Shown here piece after piece: positions 43,112 through 52,182 of a stretch of 64,000 nucleotides of DNA. The DNA lies in assembly GCF_050268245.1 (NCBI RefSeq), contig NZ_JBNNGK010000014.1, positions 31,450 through 95,449 on the forward strand. Direction: 5' to 3'. Origin of the DNA: JBNNGK01 sp050268245 (GTDB taxonomy: Bacteria > Pseudomonadota > Gammaproteobacteria > Enterobacterales > Enterobacteriaceae). The notes under the pieces were generated by a model. The model was not told the DNA's origin, did not search any database, and saw nothing but the letters and a program-made list of their open reading frames with translations. The position numbers and the translations under genes were made by a program. Numbering within the stretch: position 1 is the first letter of the stretch; each line of letters opens with the position of its first letter.

Positions 43112-44008
43112 ATGAGTTTTTTTCACGCAAACCAGCGGGAAGCGCTGAACCAAAGCCTGGCGGAGTTAAGTGGCCAGATTAACGTATCGTTCGAGTTTTT
43201 CCCGCCGCGTACCAGCGAAATGGAAGACACCCTGTGGCAGTCGATTGACCGTTTGAGCAGCCTCAAGCCTAAATTTGTTTCCGTCACCTATGGTGCAAAC
43301 TCTGGCGAACGCGATCGTACGCACAGCATCATCAAAGGGATCAAGGATCGCACCGGTTTAGATGCGGCGCCGCACTTGACCTGTATCGATGCTTCGCCTG
43401 CACAGCTGCGTGATATTGCGACGGATTACTGGAACAGTGGTATTCGGCATATCGTGGCGCTGCGGGGCGATCTGCCACCGGGCGGCGGTAAACCGGAAAT
43501 GTACGCCACCGATCTGGTCACCTTGCTGAAAGAGGTGGGGGATTTTGATATTTCGGTGGCGGCTTATCCCGAAGTACATCCAGAGGCGAAAAGTGCGCAG
43601 GCGGATTTGATCAATCTAAAGCGTAAAATTGATGCCGGTGCGAACCGTGCCATCACGCAGTTTTTCTTTGATGTAGAAAGCTATTTACGCTTCCGCGATC
43701 GCTGTGTGTCGACCGGCATTGATGTGGAGATTGTGCCGGGTATTCTGCCGGTATCTAACTTCAAACAATTACAACGCTTTGCCACCATGACCAATGTGCG
43801 GGTGCCTAGCTGGATGACTCGCATGTTCGAAGGATTAGATGATGACCCTGAAACGCGCAAGATGGTCGGTGCCAATATCGCGATGGATATGGTGAAAATC
43901 TTGAGCCGTGAAGGGGTAAAAGACTTCCACTTTTATACGCTGAATCGTGCAGAAATGAGCTATGCAATTTGCCATACGCTGGGTGTTCGCCCGGCAGTTG
44001 TGGCCTGA
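43112..44008 (+). CDS. metF: 5,10-methylenetetrahydrofolate reductase
   Basis: 298 residues. MetF reduces methylene-THF to methyl-THF for methionine synthesis, using NADH and FAD. It is a TIM-barrel flavoprotein: NVSFEFFPPRTSEME holds the catalytic Glu, VSVTYGANSGERDRT and VALRGDLPPGGG contact flavin, and AANRAITQFFFD-like ANRAITQFFFDVE follows. It has its own MetJ operator and a short stem-loop downstream. Confidence 0.97.
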   Translation: MSFFHANQREALNQSLAELSGQINVSFEFFPPRTSEMEDTLWQSIDRLSSLKPKFVSVTYGANSGERDRTHSIIKGIKDRTGLDAAPHLTCIDASPAQLRDIATDYWNSGIRHIVALRGDLPPGGGKPEMYATDLVTLLKEVGDFDISVAAYPEVHPEAKSAQADLINLKRKIDAGANRAITQFFFDVESYLRFRDRCVSTGIDVEIVPGILPVSNFKQLQRFATMTNVRVPSWMTRMFEGLDDDPETRKMVGANIAMDMVKILSREGVKDFHFYTLNRAEMSYAICHTLGVRPAVVA

Positions 44009-44020
44009 AGGACAATAAGC

Positions 44021-44045
44021 AAACCCCAACCGAAGGCTGGGGTTT
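44021..44045. terminator. stem-loop after metF
   Basis: AAACCCCA pairs with TGGGGTTT with an inner CC-GAA-GG stem and one mismatch, 12 bases after metF. Weak T-tract. Confidence 0.65.
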
Positions 44046-44052
44046 AGACGAT

Positions 44053-44166
44053 GGGCATCAGCGTAATGTAATGCCAATCTTGGCTATGTTCGCCAATATC
44101 ATTATTCGTCGATCGTGGGGCGAACAGGTTCGCCCCTACGAATTTCAGTACATTATGCCGTTGCCC
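44053..44166. repeat. MITE-like palindromic element, 114 bases
   Basis: The ends (44053-44068 and 44151-44166) are imperfect inverted repeats, 12 of 16 positions matching. The centre has a perfect nine-pair stem GGGGCGAAC-AG-GTTCGCCCC at 44117-44136. It sits between the metF terminator and the orphan gene. The GGGGCGAAC/GTTCGCCCC core is like repeats I recall from intergenic regions of enteric bacteria. No transposase is present and I cannot define target-site duplications. Confidence 0.5.
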
Positions 44167-44222
44167 GTAACGCAATAAACTAACCCTATGACCGGATGAT
44201 TAAACCGTTATAACTAAGCAAA

Positions 44223-44588
44223 TCATAATGGGTAATGATCTGAGGTTTCTCGGGTGGTGGTGAAGTTGAGACCGAATAAATTGGTATCATAATCATGGTT
44301 GGTAAAGACAAGTCTGACCGTGTAACGATCTGATTCATCAGTAAACGGGTTTAATGACTCAATATAATCAGTACCTGATTTCTGTCTTAACGGGACTGAA
44401 CAAGAGGCCAAATAGGTAAAATCGCCGTCTATAAAAGTAAACCAGTAGTATGCCCTTATCCCAAGAGCAGTTTTATGTAATCCCATATCACCGTGGAGAC
44501 GCAGACGGCCGTCAACGGTTTTACCAAGTTTAGCCAGGTACAAACGGCGCATTTCTTCCATTGGGTATTGATCAGTAATACTTGGCAT
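44223..44588 (-). CDS. orphan hypothetical protein, 121 residues
   Basis: I do not recognise this protein. I use the ATG at 44588 because GAGG lies eight bases before it; a longer reading to 44720 has a poor N-terminus. It has no signal peptide or membrane segment. The sequence is rich in aromatic and charged residues, with MEEMRRLYLAKLGKT, GIRAYYWFTFIDGDFTYLASC and TVRLVFTNHDYDTNLFGLNF, suggesting a small beta-rich cytoplasmic protein. Its base composition is clearly more AT-rich than metF and ppc, and it has a leader stem-loop at 44630-44657 and no partner gene. These points suggest recent acquisition. Confidence 0.6.
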   Translation of the reverse strand: MPSITDQYPMEEMRRLYLAKLGKTVDGRLRLHGDMGLHKTALGIRAYYWFTFIDGDFTYLASCSVPLRQKSGTDYIESLNPFTDESDRYTVRLVFTNHDYDTNLFGLNFTTTRETSDHYPL

Positions 44589-44732
44589 TAAAATTTCCTC
44601 ATAAAAGTTATTGGATTGGATGTTGTTATATACAGAGGAACGCTTCCTTTTCTGTATGCAACAACAATAATCAATGTCCACTTTTTTTATGAGGAAATGA
44701 GGTGGTGCTGGCGATGGCACAAAAATGAGGAT

Positions 44733-44761
44733 AAAAAGTGCCCATCAGGGAAGATGGGCAC
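44733..44761 (-). terminator. ppc terminator
   Basis: On the minus strand GTGCCCATC pairs with GATGGGCAC around a six-base loop, followed by TTTTTAT, 29 bases after the ppc stop. Confidence 0.93.
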
Positions 44762-44789
44762 AAGATGAAATGACAAGAACGACTCTAGC

Positions 44790-47435
44790 TTAACCGGTGT
44801 TACGCATCCCGGCGGCGACGCCAGCAATGGTGACCATCAGCGCTTGTTCAACGCGCGCATCTTCTTCACCCGTCTGTTCCTGCTGGCGCGAGCGATGCAG
44901 GAGTTCGGCCTGCAACACGTTCAGCGGATCGGTATAGACATTGCGCAAGGCGATGGATTCGGCGATCCATGGCAGATCTTGCATCAGATGATCGTCATTG
45001 GAGATGGTCAGCACCACGTTGATGTCGCTGGCCAACTGGTCGCGTAGCTGTTTGCCCAGCGGCCACAGTGACTTATCCACCAGACGTTGGTCGTAGTATT
45101 CCGCCAACCACAGATCGGCCTTGGCGAAGACCATCTCCAGCATAGCGATACGCGTTGAGAAGAACGGCCAATCGCGGCACATGGCTTCTAACTGATCCTG
45201 CTTGCCCGCTTTTACCGCTTCTTGCAGACCGGCACCTGCGCCCAGCCAGGCAGGCAACATCAGACGGTTTTGCGTCCAGGCGAAGATCCACGGAATGGCG
45301 CGTAGACTTTCCACCCCACCATTCGGACGGCGTTTTGCCGGGCGCGATCCCAGCGGCAACTTACCCAATTCTAATTCCGGCGTTGCCGCCCGGAAGTAGG
45401 GCACGAAGTCTGGGTTTTCTCGCACGTAGCCGCGATACATGTTGCACGAGGTTTCGGAAAGCTCATCCATCAGCATACGCCATTCCTTTTTCGGCTCTGG
45501 CGGTGGCAGCAGGTTGGCTTCCAAAATGGCACCGGTATACAGTGCCAGGCTGCTGATGGTGACTTCCGGTAGGCCGAACTTAAAGCGGATCATCTCGCCC
45601 TGTTCGGTCACGCGCAGGCCACCTTTCAAACTGCCCGGCGGTTGAGAAAGCAGCGCAGCGTGTGCTGGTGCGCCACCGCGGCCGATTGAGCCGCCGCGCC
45701 CGTGGAACAGCGTCAGCGCAACGCCCGCTTTTTCACAGGTTTTAATCAGCGCATCCTGTGCACGGTACTGTGCCCACGAAGCCGCCATCACGCCGGCATC
45801 TTTTGCCGAGTCGGAATAGCCGATCATCACCATTTGTTTGCCCTGAATGACGCCGCGATACCAATCAATGCTCAGCAGTTGCGTCATGACGTCGTCGGCA
45901 TTGTTCAGGTCGTCGAGGGTTTCGAACAGCGGTGCCACCGGCAGGGTGAATGGGCATCCGGCTTCTTTTAGCAATAAATGGACTGCCAGCACGTCAGACG
46001 GCGTACGCGCCATCGAAATCACGTAAGCGGCGATGGAGCCTTCCGGCGCTTCTGCAATCACCCGGCAGGTTTCCAGCACTTCCTGCGTTTCAGCGCTTGG
46101 TTCCCATTTTAGCGGCACCAACGGGCGCTTGGAGTTCAGCTCACGGATCAGAAACGCCTGCTTATCGGCTTCTGACCAGTTTTCATAATCGCCTAACCCC
46201 AGATAACGGGTCAGTTCGGCGATGGCTTCGGTGTGGCGAGTACTTTCCTGACGGACGTCGATACGTACCAACGGAACGCCGAAGCAGCGCACGCGGCGCA
46301 ACGTATCCAGCAGTTGGCCGTTGGCGATAATGCCCATGCCACACGCGACCAGTGATTGATAACAGGCGTACAGCGGCGCCCAAAGCTGTTCGTTGCTCAC
46401 TAGCAGATCGTGGGGGCGCAGTACGCGTTCGCCTTTTAAACGCCCTTCCAAATATGCTTGCGTACTCATCAGTTGGCTACGCAAGTGCTTCATGATTTCG
46501 CGATACGGTTCTTGAACCGCGTCACCGCCCGCCCGTTCACGCAGTTCCGGTGTACATTCCGTCATCGACAGTTCGGAGACCAGCACCTGAATATCGCGGG
46601 TAAACAGATCGCAGGCTTTCCAGCGGCTCAGGAGCAGCACATGTCGGGTGATTTCGGCGGTGACATTAGGGTTGCCGTCCCGATCTCCGCCCATCCATGA
46701 AGTAAAACGCACCGGCACCGCTTCGACGGGCAGACTGTAGTCGATGGCGCTCTCGAGCTGTTCATTCAGTTCGCGTAGAAACGCAGGCACACCTTCCCAC
46801 AGGCTATTTTCCACCACGGCAAAGCCCCATTTGGCTTCATCGATCGGTGAGGGACGATTGTGGCGAATTTCGTCGGTATGCCACGATTGGGCGACTAACT
46901 GACGCAAACGACGCATGATTTTGTTGCGTTCGTAGTCAGCGAGATCGTTGTGATCAAGTTGGCTGAGGCAGTTGTTCACCTCAACCAGTTTGTGAATCAG
47001 CGTGCGCCGGGTAATTTCTGTTGGGTGGGCGGTCAGCACCAATTCGATCGACAACTGCTCTACGGCATCTTGCAGCGCTTGGTCGCTGAGTTTTTTGTCT
47101 TTTAGCCGGCTGAATAACTGTGTCAGCACTTCCGGGTTGCTGGCCGCCTCGCCGTTGGGCGAAATGCTGTGGTATTGCTCAGCGACGTTGGTCAAATTGA
47201 GGAACTGGCTAAAGGCGCGAGCCACCGGCAACAGCTCGTCATTGGAAAGGTTTTGCAGCGTGTTCAGCAACTCCTGACGGTGCGCTTCGTTACCAGCACG
47301 TGATGATTTGGAAAGCTTACGGATAGTTTCAACGCGATCGAGAATATGCTCACCCAGCGCTTCTTTAATGGTTTCGCCGAGTAATTTGCCGAGCATACTG
47401 ACATTACTTCGCATTGCCGAATATTGTTCGTTCAT
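44790..47435 (-). CDS. ppc: phosphoenolpyruvate carboxylase
   Basis: 881 residues, two fewer than E. coli. Ppc makes oxaloacetate from phosphoenolpyruvate and bicarbonate to refill the TCA cycle; acetyl-CoA activates it and aspartate inhibits it. Signature segments are intact: VLTAHPTEITRRTL (catalytic His), SWMGGDRDGNPNVT, MIGYSDSAKDAGV, FHGRGGSIGRGGAP (catalytic glycine loop), and the C-terminal VTIAGVAAGMRNTG. A 256-base gene-free region (47436-47691) separates it from argE and includes a TCACGCGTGA palindrome at 47484-47493. Confidence 0.98.
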   Translation of the reverse strand: MNEQYSAMRSNVSMLGKLLGETIKEALGEHILDRVETIRKLSKSSRAGNEAHRQELLNTLQNLSNDELLPVARAFSQFLNLTNVAEQYHSISPNGEAASNPEVLTQLFSRLKDKKLSDQALQDAVEQLSIELVLTAHPTEITRRTLIHKLVEVNNCLSQLDHNDLADYERNKIMRRLRQLVAQSWHTDEIRHNRPSPIDEAKWGFAVVENSLWEGVPAFLRELNEQLESAIDYSLPVEAVPVRFTSWMGGDRDGNPNVTAEITRHVLLLSRWKACDLFTRDIQVLVSELSMTECTPELRERAGGDAVQEPYREIMKHLRSQLMSTQAYLEGRLKGERVLRPHDLLVSNEQLWAPLYACYQSLVACGMGIIANGQLLDTLRRVRCFGVPLVRIDVRQESTRHTEAIAELTRYLGLGDYENWSEADKQAFLIRELNSKRPLVPLKWEPSAETQEVLETCRVIAEAPEGSIAAYVISMARTPSDVLAVHLLLKEAGCPFTLPVAPLFETLDDLNNADDVMTQLLSIDWYRGVIQGKQMVMIGYSDSAKDAGVMAASWAQYRAQDALIKTCEKAGVALTLFHGRGGSIGRGGAPAHAALLSQPPGSLKGGLRVTEQGEMIRFKFGLPEVTISSLALYTGAILEANLLPPPEPKKEWRMLMDELSETSCNMYRGYVRENPDFVPYFRAATPELELGKLPLGSRPAKRRPNGGVESLRAIPWIFAWTQNRLMLPAWLGAGAGLQEAVKAGKQDQLEAMCRDWPFFSTRIAMLEMVFAKADLWLAEYYDQRLVDKSLWPLGKQLRDQLASDINVVLTISNDDHLMQDLPWIAESIALRNVYTDPLNVLQAELLHRSRQQEQTGEEDARVEQALMVTIAGVAAGMRNTG

Positions 47436-47691
47436 ATAACCCCTGACCCATTTCTGTATGATTTTATATCTTGTAAGTATGTTTCACGCGTGAGGCGCAA
47501 TAACCCTTTTCTCTCAAACGCGTGCCTGTCCAGTCACCAATTGACACTATTTTTAGCAAAAAAACATCAAAATCGACGTATTTTCTGAAATTTAATTACG
47601 GCTCGCGTGTTATCAGTCTGGCTTATCATAGAGCGAAATACCACTTTATAGGTATGCCATCATAAAGCATAAACCTTGTATTTTCTCAGGG

Positions 47692-48843
47692 TTATCGATA
47701 GCAGAAGTGTTCGATCAACTGCCCGAGTAATTTGCGCGTTGGCTCAATAAAGGTGGTATCAAGGTACTCATCCGGTTGGTGGGCTTGATTGATGGAACCG
47801 GGGCCGAGAACCAGCGTCGGGCACACTTGCTGCACGAAGGGCGCTTCGGTGCAATAGTTGACCACCTGGGTGCGTGAGCCCAACAATTCTTCAATCACCG
47901 CGACCATCTGATGATCGGTTGGGCAGGCATAGCCGGGGATCGGCGGATGCAGCTCCTCAATACTTAATCGACCCGGCCAGCGCTCGCTCACCGGTGCCAG
48001 TGCGCCGTGGAGCAACTCATTAAGGTTATCCAGCGTCATGCCCGGTAGCGGTCGAATATCCATATGCAATTCGCAGCAAGCGCAGATACGGTTCGCGGCG
48101 TCGCCACCGCTAATATGGCCAAAGTTCATGGTGGGATAGGGCACGGCGAATGCCGGATTGTCGTAGCGCTGTTGCAGCGTTTTGCGTAACGCCATGAGAT
48201 GGCCGATGGATTCATGCATTAAATCAATGGCGTTAACGCCGCGCGCCGGATCGCTGGAATGGCCTGACTGACCGGTAATGCGGATCGCATTGGAAAGGTG
48301 GCCTTTGTGTGCCCGCACCGGTTGTAGTGAGGTCGGCTCGCCAATAATGGCGAAATCCGGCCGGATTGATGTGGAAGCCGCAAAATAACGTGCGCCAGCC
48401 ATGGTGGTTTCTTCATCGGCGGTTGCCAAGATGTATAACGGCTTGGTCAAGGTGCTGGCGTCGATGTCGCGCACGGCATCAAGAATAAAAGCAAAAAAAC
48501 CTTTCATATCGGCGGTACCAAGACCGTACAGCTTGTTGTCATGTTCGGTCAGGGTGAAAGGATCGCGCGTCCAACGCCCTTCATCATAAGGCACGGTGTC
48601 GGTATGGCCCGCCAATAACAGGCCACCACTGCCTTCGCCGTAGCTTGCCACCAAATTGAATTTGTTGCGGGTATTTGGCACCGGTTGTACGTCGACACGG
48701 AAACCCAAATCACTAAACCATCCGGCCAGTAAGTTGATTAACGCTTCATTGCTCTGATCGAGCGCAGCATCGGTGGCGCTGATCGACGGAGTGGCGATCA
48801 ACGCCCGGTACAGCTCAATAAATGGAGGTAATTTCATCTTCAC
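47692..48843 (-). CDS. argE: acetylornithine deacetylase
   Basis: 383 residues. ArgE removes the acetyl group from N-acetylornithine to give ornithine, the linear route used by enteric bacteria. It is a zinc M20-type hydrolase: LLLAGHTDTVP, LGTADMKGFFA, ATADEETTMAGAR and IIGEPTSLQPV carry metal ligands and the catalytic Glu, and GPGSINQAHQPDEY a late His. It is divergent from argC across the ARG boxes. Confidence 0.97.
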   Translation of the reverse strand: MKMKLPPFIELYRALIATPSISATDAALDQSNEALINLLAGWFSDLGFRVDVQPVPNTRNKFNLVASYGEGSGGLLLAGHTDTVPYDEGRWTRDPFTLTEHDNKLYGLGTADMKGFFAFILDAVRDIDASTLTKPLYILATADEETTMAGARYFAASTSIRPDFAIIGEPTSLQPVRAHKGHLSNAIRITGQSGHSSDPARGVNAIDLMHESIGHLMALRKTLQQRYDNPAFAVPYPTMNFGHISGGDAANRICACCELHMDIRPLPGMTLDNLNELLHGALAPVSERWPGRLSIEELHPPIPGYACPTDHQMVAVIEELLGSRTQVVNYCTEAPFVQQVCPTLVLGPGSINQAHQPDEYLDTTFIEPTRKLLGQLIEHFCYR

Positions 48844-48868
48844 TGTTGACAGCCTTTCGTTAGGATAG

Positions 48869-48907
48869 TATCAATATTCATGCATTTATTTTGAATAAAA
48901 ATACAGT
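48869..48907. promoter_or_regulatory. paired ARG boxes between argE and argC
   Basis: Two 18-base sites, 48869-48886 and 48890-48907, are separated by three bases, the canonical ArgR spacing. The right box matches the consensus (TGAAT-A4-ATACA core) with one change; the left is weaker. They lie 26-64 bases before argE and about 150 before argC, and should repress both. Confidence 0.85.
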
Positions 48908-49054
48908 AAGCTAGAGCGTAAGGGAACCCGAGACCCGGATGTTTATAAAAACATCAATGCTCAACCACGTAGGTGATCGGCGCAACAATGTGGTCGAACC
49001 CTGCTACCGCGGTCGCCAGCGACCACCGTGCACGTTAAGAAGGTAAAAGGCCAC

Positions 49055-50059
49055 ATGTTGAATACGCTGATTGTTGGTGCCAGCGGTTATGCCGGAGCAG
49101 AACTTACTGCTTACTTGAACCGCCACCCACATATGAACATAACCGCTTTAGCGGTTTCAGCGCAAAGTGTAGATGCAGGAAAATTGCTCTCTGAGCTGCA
49201 TCCCCAGTTGAAAGGCATCGTTGATTTGCCGTTGCAGCCGCTGGTTGACGTCGCCGAAGCGGCTAAAGGCATCGACGTGGTCTTTCTCGCGACCGCTCAC
49301 GAAGTTAGCCATGACATCGCGCCCGCGTTTTTAGCAGCCGGTTGTGTGGTGTTTGATCTGTCAGGTGCATTCCGCGTGCAGGATGCCGAGTTTTATCGCC
49401 AGTATTACGGTTTTGAGCATCAGCATGGAGAATGGCTCGAGCAGGCGGTCTACGGTTTGGCGGAGTGGCAGAGCGAAAAAATCAAGCAGGCGCAGTTGAT
49501 CGCGGTGCCGGGCTGTTATCCCACCGCGGCTCAGTTGGCGTTAAAACCACTGATCGATCAGCAACTGCTGGACTTGGCGCAGTGGCCGGTGATTAATGCC
49601 ACCAGCGGCGTCAGCGGTGCCGGGCGTAAGGCGAGCGTGAATACCAACGTCTGTGAAGTCAGCCTGCAACCCTATGGCATTTTCAACCATCGGCATCACC
49701 CGGAAATTGTCGCGCATCTTGGCGCACCGGTTATTTTCACGCCGCATTTAGGCAACTTCCCGCGGGGTATTTTGGCGACTATCACCTGTCGCCTGAAAGC
49801 GGGGGTGACCGCGCAGGATGTTGCGGCGACCTATCATGCCGCCTATGACGGCAAACCGTTGGTGCGATTGTACGACAACGGAGTGCCCGCGTTAAAAGCG
49901 GTGGTGGGCTTGCCGTTTTGCGATATTGGTTTTGCCGTTCAGGGCGAGCATCTGATCGCCGTCGCGGCGGAAGATAACCTGCTGAAAGGTGCAGCCGCTC
50001 AGGCGGTGCAGTGCCTGAATATTCGTTTCGGGTTCCCGGAAACCGAGTCATTACTTTAA
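49055..50059 (+). CDS. argC: N-acetyl-gamma-glutamyl-phosphate reductase
   Basis: 334 residues from the ATG at 49055 (MLNTLIVGASGYAG), equal to E. coli; nine upstream codons are not used and an AGAAGG box fits this start. ArgC makes N-acetylglutamate semialdehyde with NADPH. GASGYAGAEL is the nucleotide motif and AVPGCYPTAAQ contains the catalytic Cys. It is first in argCBGH; argB follows after 20 bases. Confidence 0.97.
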   Translation: MLNTLIVGASGYAGAELTAYLNRHPHMNITALAVSAQSVDAGKLLSELHPQLKGIVDLPLQPLVDVAEAAKGIDVVFLATAHEVSHDIAPAFLAAGCVVFDLSGAFRVQDAEFYRQYYGFEHQHGEWLEQAVYGLAEWQSEKIKQAQLIAVPGCYPTAAQLALKPLIDQQLLDLAQWPVINATSGVSGAGRKASVNTNVCEVSLQPYGIFNHRHHPEIVAHLGAPVIFTPHLGNFPRGILATITCRLKAGVTAQDVAATYHAAYDGKPLVRLYDNGVPALKAVVGLPFCDIGFAVQGEHLIAVAAEDNLLKGAAAQAVQCLNIRFGFPETESLL

Positions 50060-50079
50060 GCCTGTGTGAGTAAACAACG

Positions 50080-50853
50080 ATGAATCCGTTAATTATCAAG
50101 TTAGGTGGCGTTTTATTAGACAGTGAAGAAGCGCTGGAACGTTTGTTTACTGCGCTGGATAGCTATCGCGCCCAGTATCAGCGTCCGCTGGTGATTGTTC
50201 ACGGCGGTGGCTGTGTGGTAGATGAGTTGATGAAGCAGCTTTCTCTACCGGTGATGAAGAAAAACGGTTTACGCGTCACGCCGGCCGACCAAATTGACAT
50301 TATCACTGGCGCGCTGGCGGGGACGGCCAATAAAACGCTGTTGGCTTGGGCGGTAAAACACCAAATCAGTGCGGTTGGCCTGAGCCTAGCGGACGGTGGC
50401 AGTGTTTGTGTTACGCAGCTCGATCCTGAGCTAGGCCACGTCGGTAATGCGCAGCCGGGCTCCCCCGCGCTGGTGCAAACGCTGCTGGGGGCGGGCTATC
50501 TGCCGGTGATCAGTTCCATCGGCATCACTGCTGAAGGCCAATTGATGAATGTGAATGCCGATCAAGCCGCGACCGCGTTAGCCGCTACGCTGGGTGCTGA
50601 TTTGATTCTGCTGTCGGATGTCAGCGGCATTCTCGACGGTAAAGGCCAACGCATTGCCGAAATGACGGCGCAAAAAGCACAACAGCTGATCGCCCAAGGG
50701 ATCATCACCGATGGCATGGTGGTGAAAGTGAATGCGGCGCTGGATGCCGCCCGTACCCTTGGCCGCCCGGTCGATATCGCCAGCTGGCGAAATGCAGAAA
50801 AACTTCCGGCTCTGTTTAACGGCGAGTCTATTGGCACCCGGATCCTCGCTTAA
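50080..50853 (+). CDS. argB: acetylglutamate kinase
   Basis: 257 residues. ArgB phosphorylates N-acetylglutamate. It belongs to the amino acid kinase family: IKLGGVLLDSEEALE with the catalytic Lys, VIVHGGGCVVDELM, NVNADQAATALAA and LSDVSGILDGKGQ. The short length and lack of an N-terminal extension match the arginine-insensitive enteric enzyme. It is between argC and argG. Confidence 0.97.
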   Translation: MNPLIIKLGGVLLDSEEALERLFTALDSYRAQYQRPLVIVHGGGCVVDELMKQLSLPVMKKNGLRVTPADQIDIITGALAGTANKTLLAWAVKHQISAVGLSLADGGSVCVTQLDPELGHVGNAQPGSPALVQTLLGAGYLPVISSIGITAEGQLMNVNADQAATALAATLGADLILLSDVSGILDGKGQRIAEMTAQKAQQLIAQGIITDGMVVKVNAALDAARTLGRPVDIASWRNAEKLPALFNGESIGTRILA

Positions 50854-50880
50854 ATTAAGAATTAAAAAGGAATCATCACC

Positions 50881-52095
50881 ATGCAAAATCAAGGCATCAA
50901 AAAAATCGTTCTTGCCTACTCTGGCGGCCTGGATACCTCGGCTATTATCCCTTGGCTGAAAGAAAACTACGGTGGCTGTGAAGTGGTGGCCTTTGTCGCC
51001 GATATTGGCCAAGAGCGTGGCGATCTGGAAGGCGTTGAGCAAAAAGCGTTGCAATCGGGTGCCTCTGAGTGTCACGTCGTCGATCTGCGTGAAGAGTTCA
51101 TTAGCGATTATGTTTATCCGGTGCTGCAAACCGGGGCGCTGTATGAAGGAAGTTATCTGCTGGGTACCTCCATGGCGCGGCCCATTATTGCTAAGGCACA
51201 GGTTGAATTGGCATTGAAAGTGGGTGCCGATGCATTGTGTCATGGTGCAACCGGCAAGGGTAACGATCAGGTGCGTTTTGAAACCACCTACACCGCATTA
51301 GCGCCGCAGCTGAAAGTCGTTGCGCCGTGGCGTGAATGGAACCTGCGTTCCCGTGAAGCTCTGCTAGATTACCTGAAAGAGCGCAATATCCCGACTACCG
51401 CGTCGTTGGAAAAGATATACAGCCGTGATGAAAACGCCTGGCATATCTCCACGGAAGGCGGCGTGTTGGAAAGCCCGTGGAACGCGCCGAACAAAGATTG
51501 CTGGGTATGGACCGTTGATCCACAGGATGCGCCGGATCAGCCGGAACACGTCAGTGTCACGGTGGAAAAAGGCCGCGTAGTGGCGGTAAACGGTGAAGCG
51601 CTGACGCCATTCCAATGCCTGGATAAGCTCAACGTTCTGGGAGCTAAACACGGTGTTGGCCGTATCGATATCGTAGAAAACCGTCTGGTGGGTATCAAAT
51701 CCCGCGGCTGTTACGAAACCCCGGGGGGCACCATTATGGTGGCGGCGCTGCGTGGCATTGAACAGTTGGTTCTGGACCGTGACAGCTTCAAATGGCGTGA
51801 ACAGCTGGGCTTGGAAATGTCCTATGTGGTTTACGATGGTCGCTGGTTTGCGCCGCTGCGTCGTTCCATTCAGGCTTCTGCCGAAGCGTTGGCAGAAGAC
51901 GTCAATGGCGAAGTCGTGCTGCAACTGTATAAAGGCCAAGTGACGGCGATTCAGAAGAAATCGGCGAACAGCATGTATTCAGAAGAATTCGCTACCTTCG
52001 GCGAAGATGAAGTTTACGATCACAGCCATGCAGGCGGCTTTATCCGCCTGTTCTCGCTGTCTTCACGCATTCGTGCGTTGAACGAAAAGAAATAA
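50881..52095 (+). CDS. argG: argininosuccinate synthase
   Basis: 404 residues. ArgG joins citrulline and aspartate using ATP. The P-loop-like VLAYSGGLDTSAIIPWL, HGATGKGNDQVRFE and KHGVGRIDIVENRLVG are typical. At about 404 residues it is the common (type I) form, not the 447-residue E. coli form, and it lies inside argCBGH rather than alone. AAGGAATC precedes the start. Confidence 0.97.
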   Translation: MQNQGIKKIVLAYSGGLDTSAIIPWLKENYGGCEVVAFVADIGQERGDLEGVEQKALQSGASECHVVDLREEFISDYVYPVLQTGALYEGSYLLGTSMARPIIAKAQVELALKVGADALCHGATGKGNDQVRFETTYTALAPQLKVVAPWREWNLRSREALLDYLKERNIPTTASLEKIYSRDENAWHISTEGGVLESPWNAPNKDCWVWTVDPQDAPDQPEHVSVTVEKGRVVAVNGEALTPFQCLDKLNVLGAKHGVGRIDIVENRLVGIKSRGCYETPGGTIMVAALRGIEQLVLDRDSFKWREQLGLEMSYVVYDGRWFAPLRRSIQASAEALAEDVNGEVVLQLYKGQVTAIQKKSANSMYSEEFATFGEDEVYDHSHAGGFIRLFSLSSRIRALNEKK

Positions 52096-52116
52096 ATTTA
52101 CCGGTTGTGACTTTTG

Positions 52117-52140
52117 AGGGGCGCCGCATGTTGCGCCCCT
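52117..52140 (+). other. stem-loop between argG and argH
   Basis: AGGGGCGC at 52117-52124 pairs with GCGCCCCT at 52133-52140 around an eight-base loop. No T-tract follows. It lies 43 bases before argH within the operon, so it may affect mRNA processing or stability. Confidence 0.6.
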
Positions 52141-52182
52141 GATGTTCTGAGCAACAAGCATAAAAAAATTCAGGAGCAGATT

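Noticed and set aside
43969..44178. A 69-codon frame crossing the metF end, terminator and palindromic element
   Set aside because: Overlaps the metF 3' end in another frame and contains the terminator and repeat; no ribosome binding site.
50578..51243. A 221-codon open frame on the minus strand
   Set aside because: It runs antisense across argB and argG and shows only reverse-frame composition.
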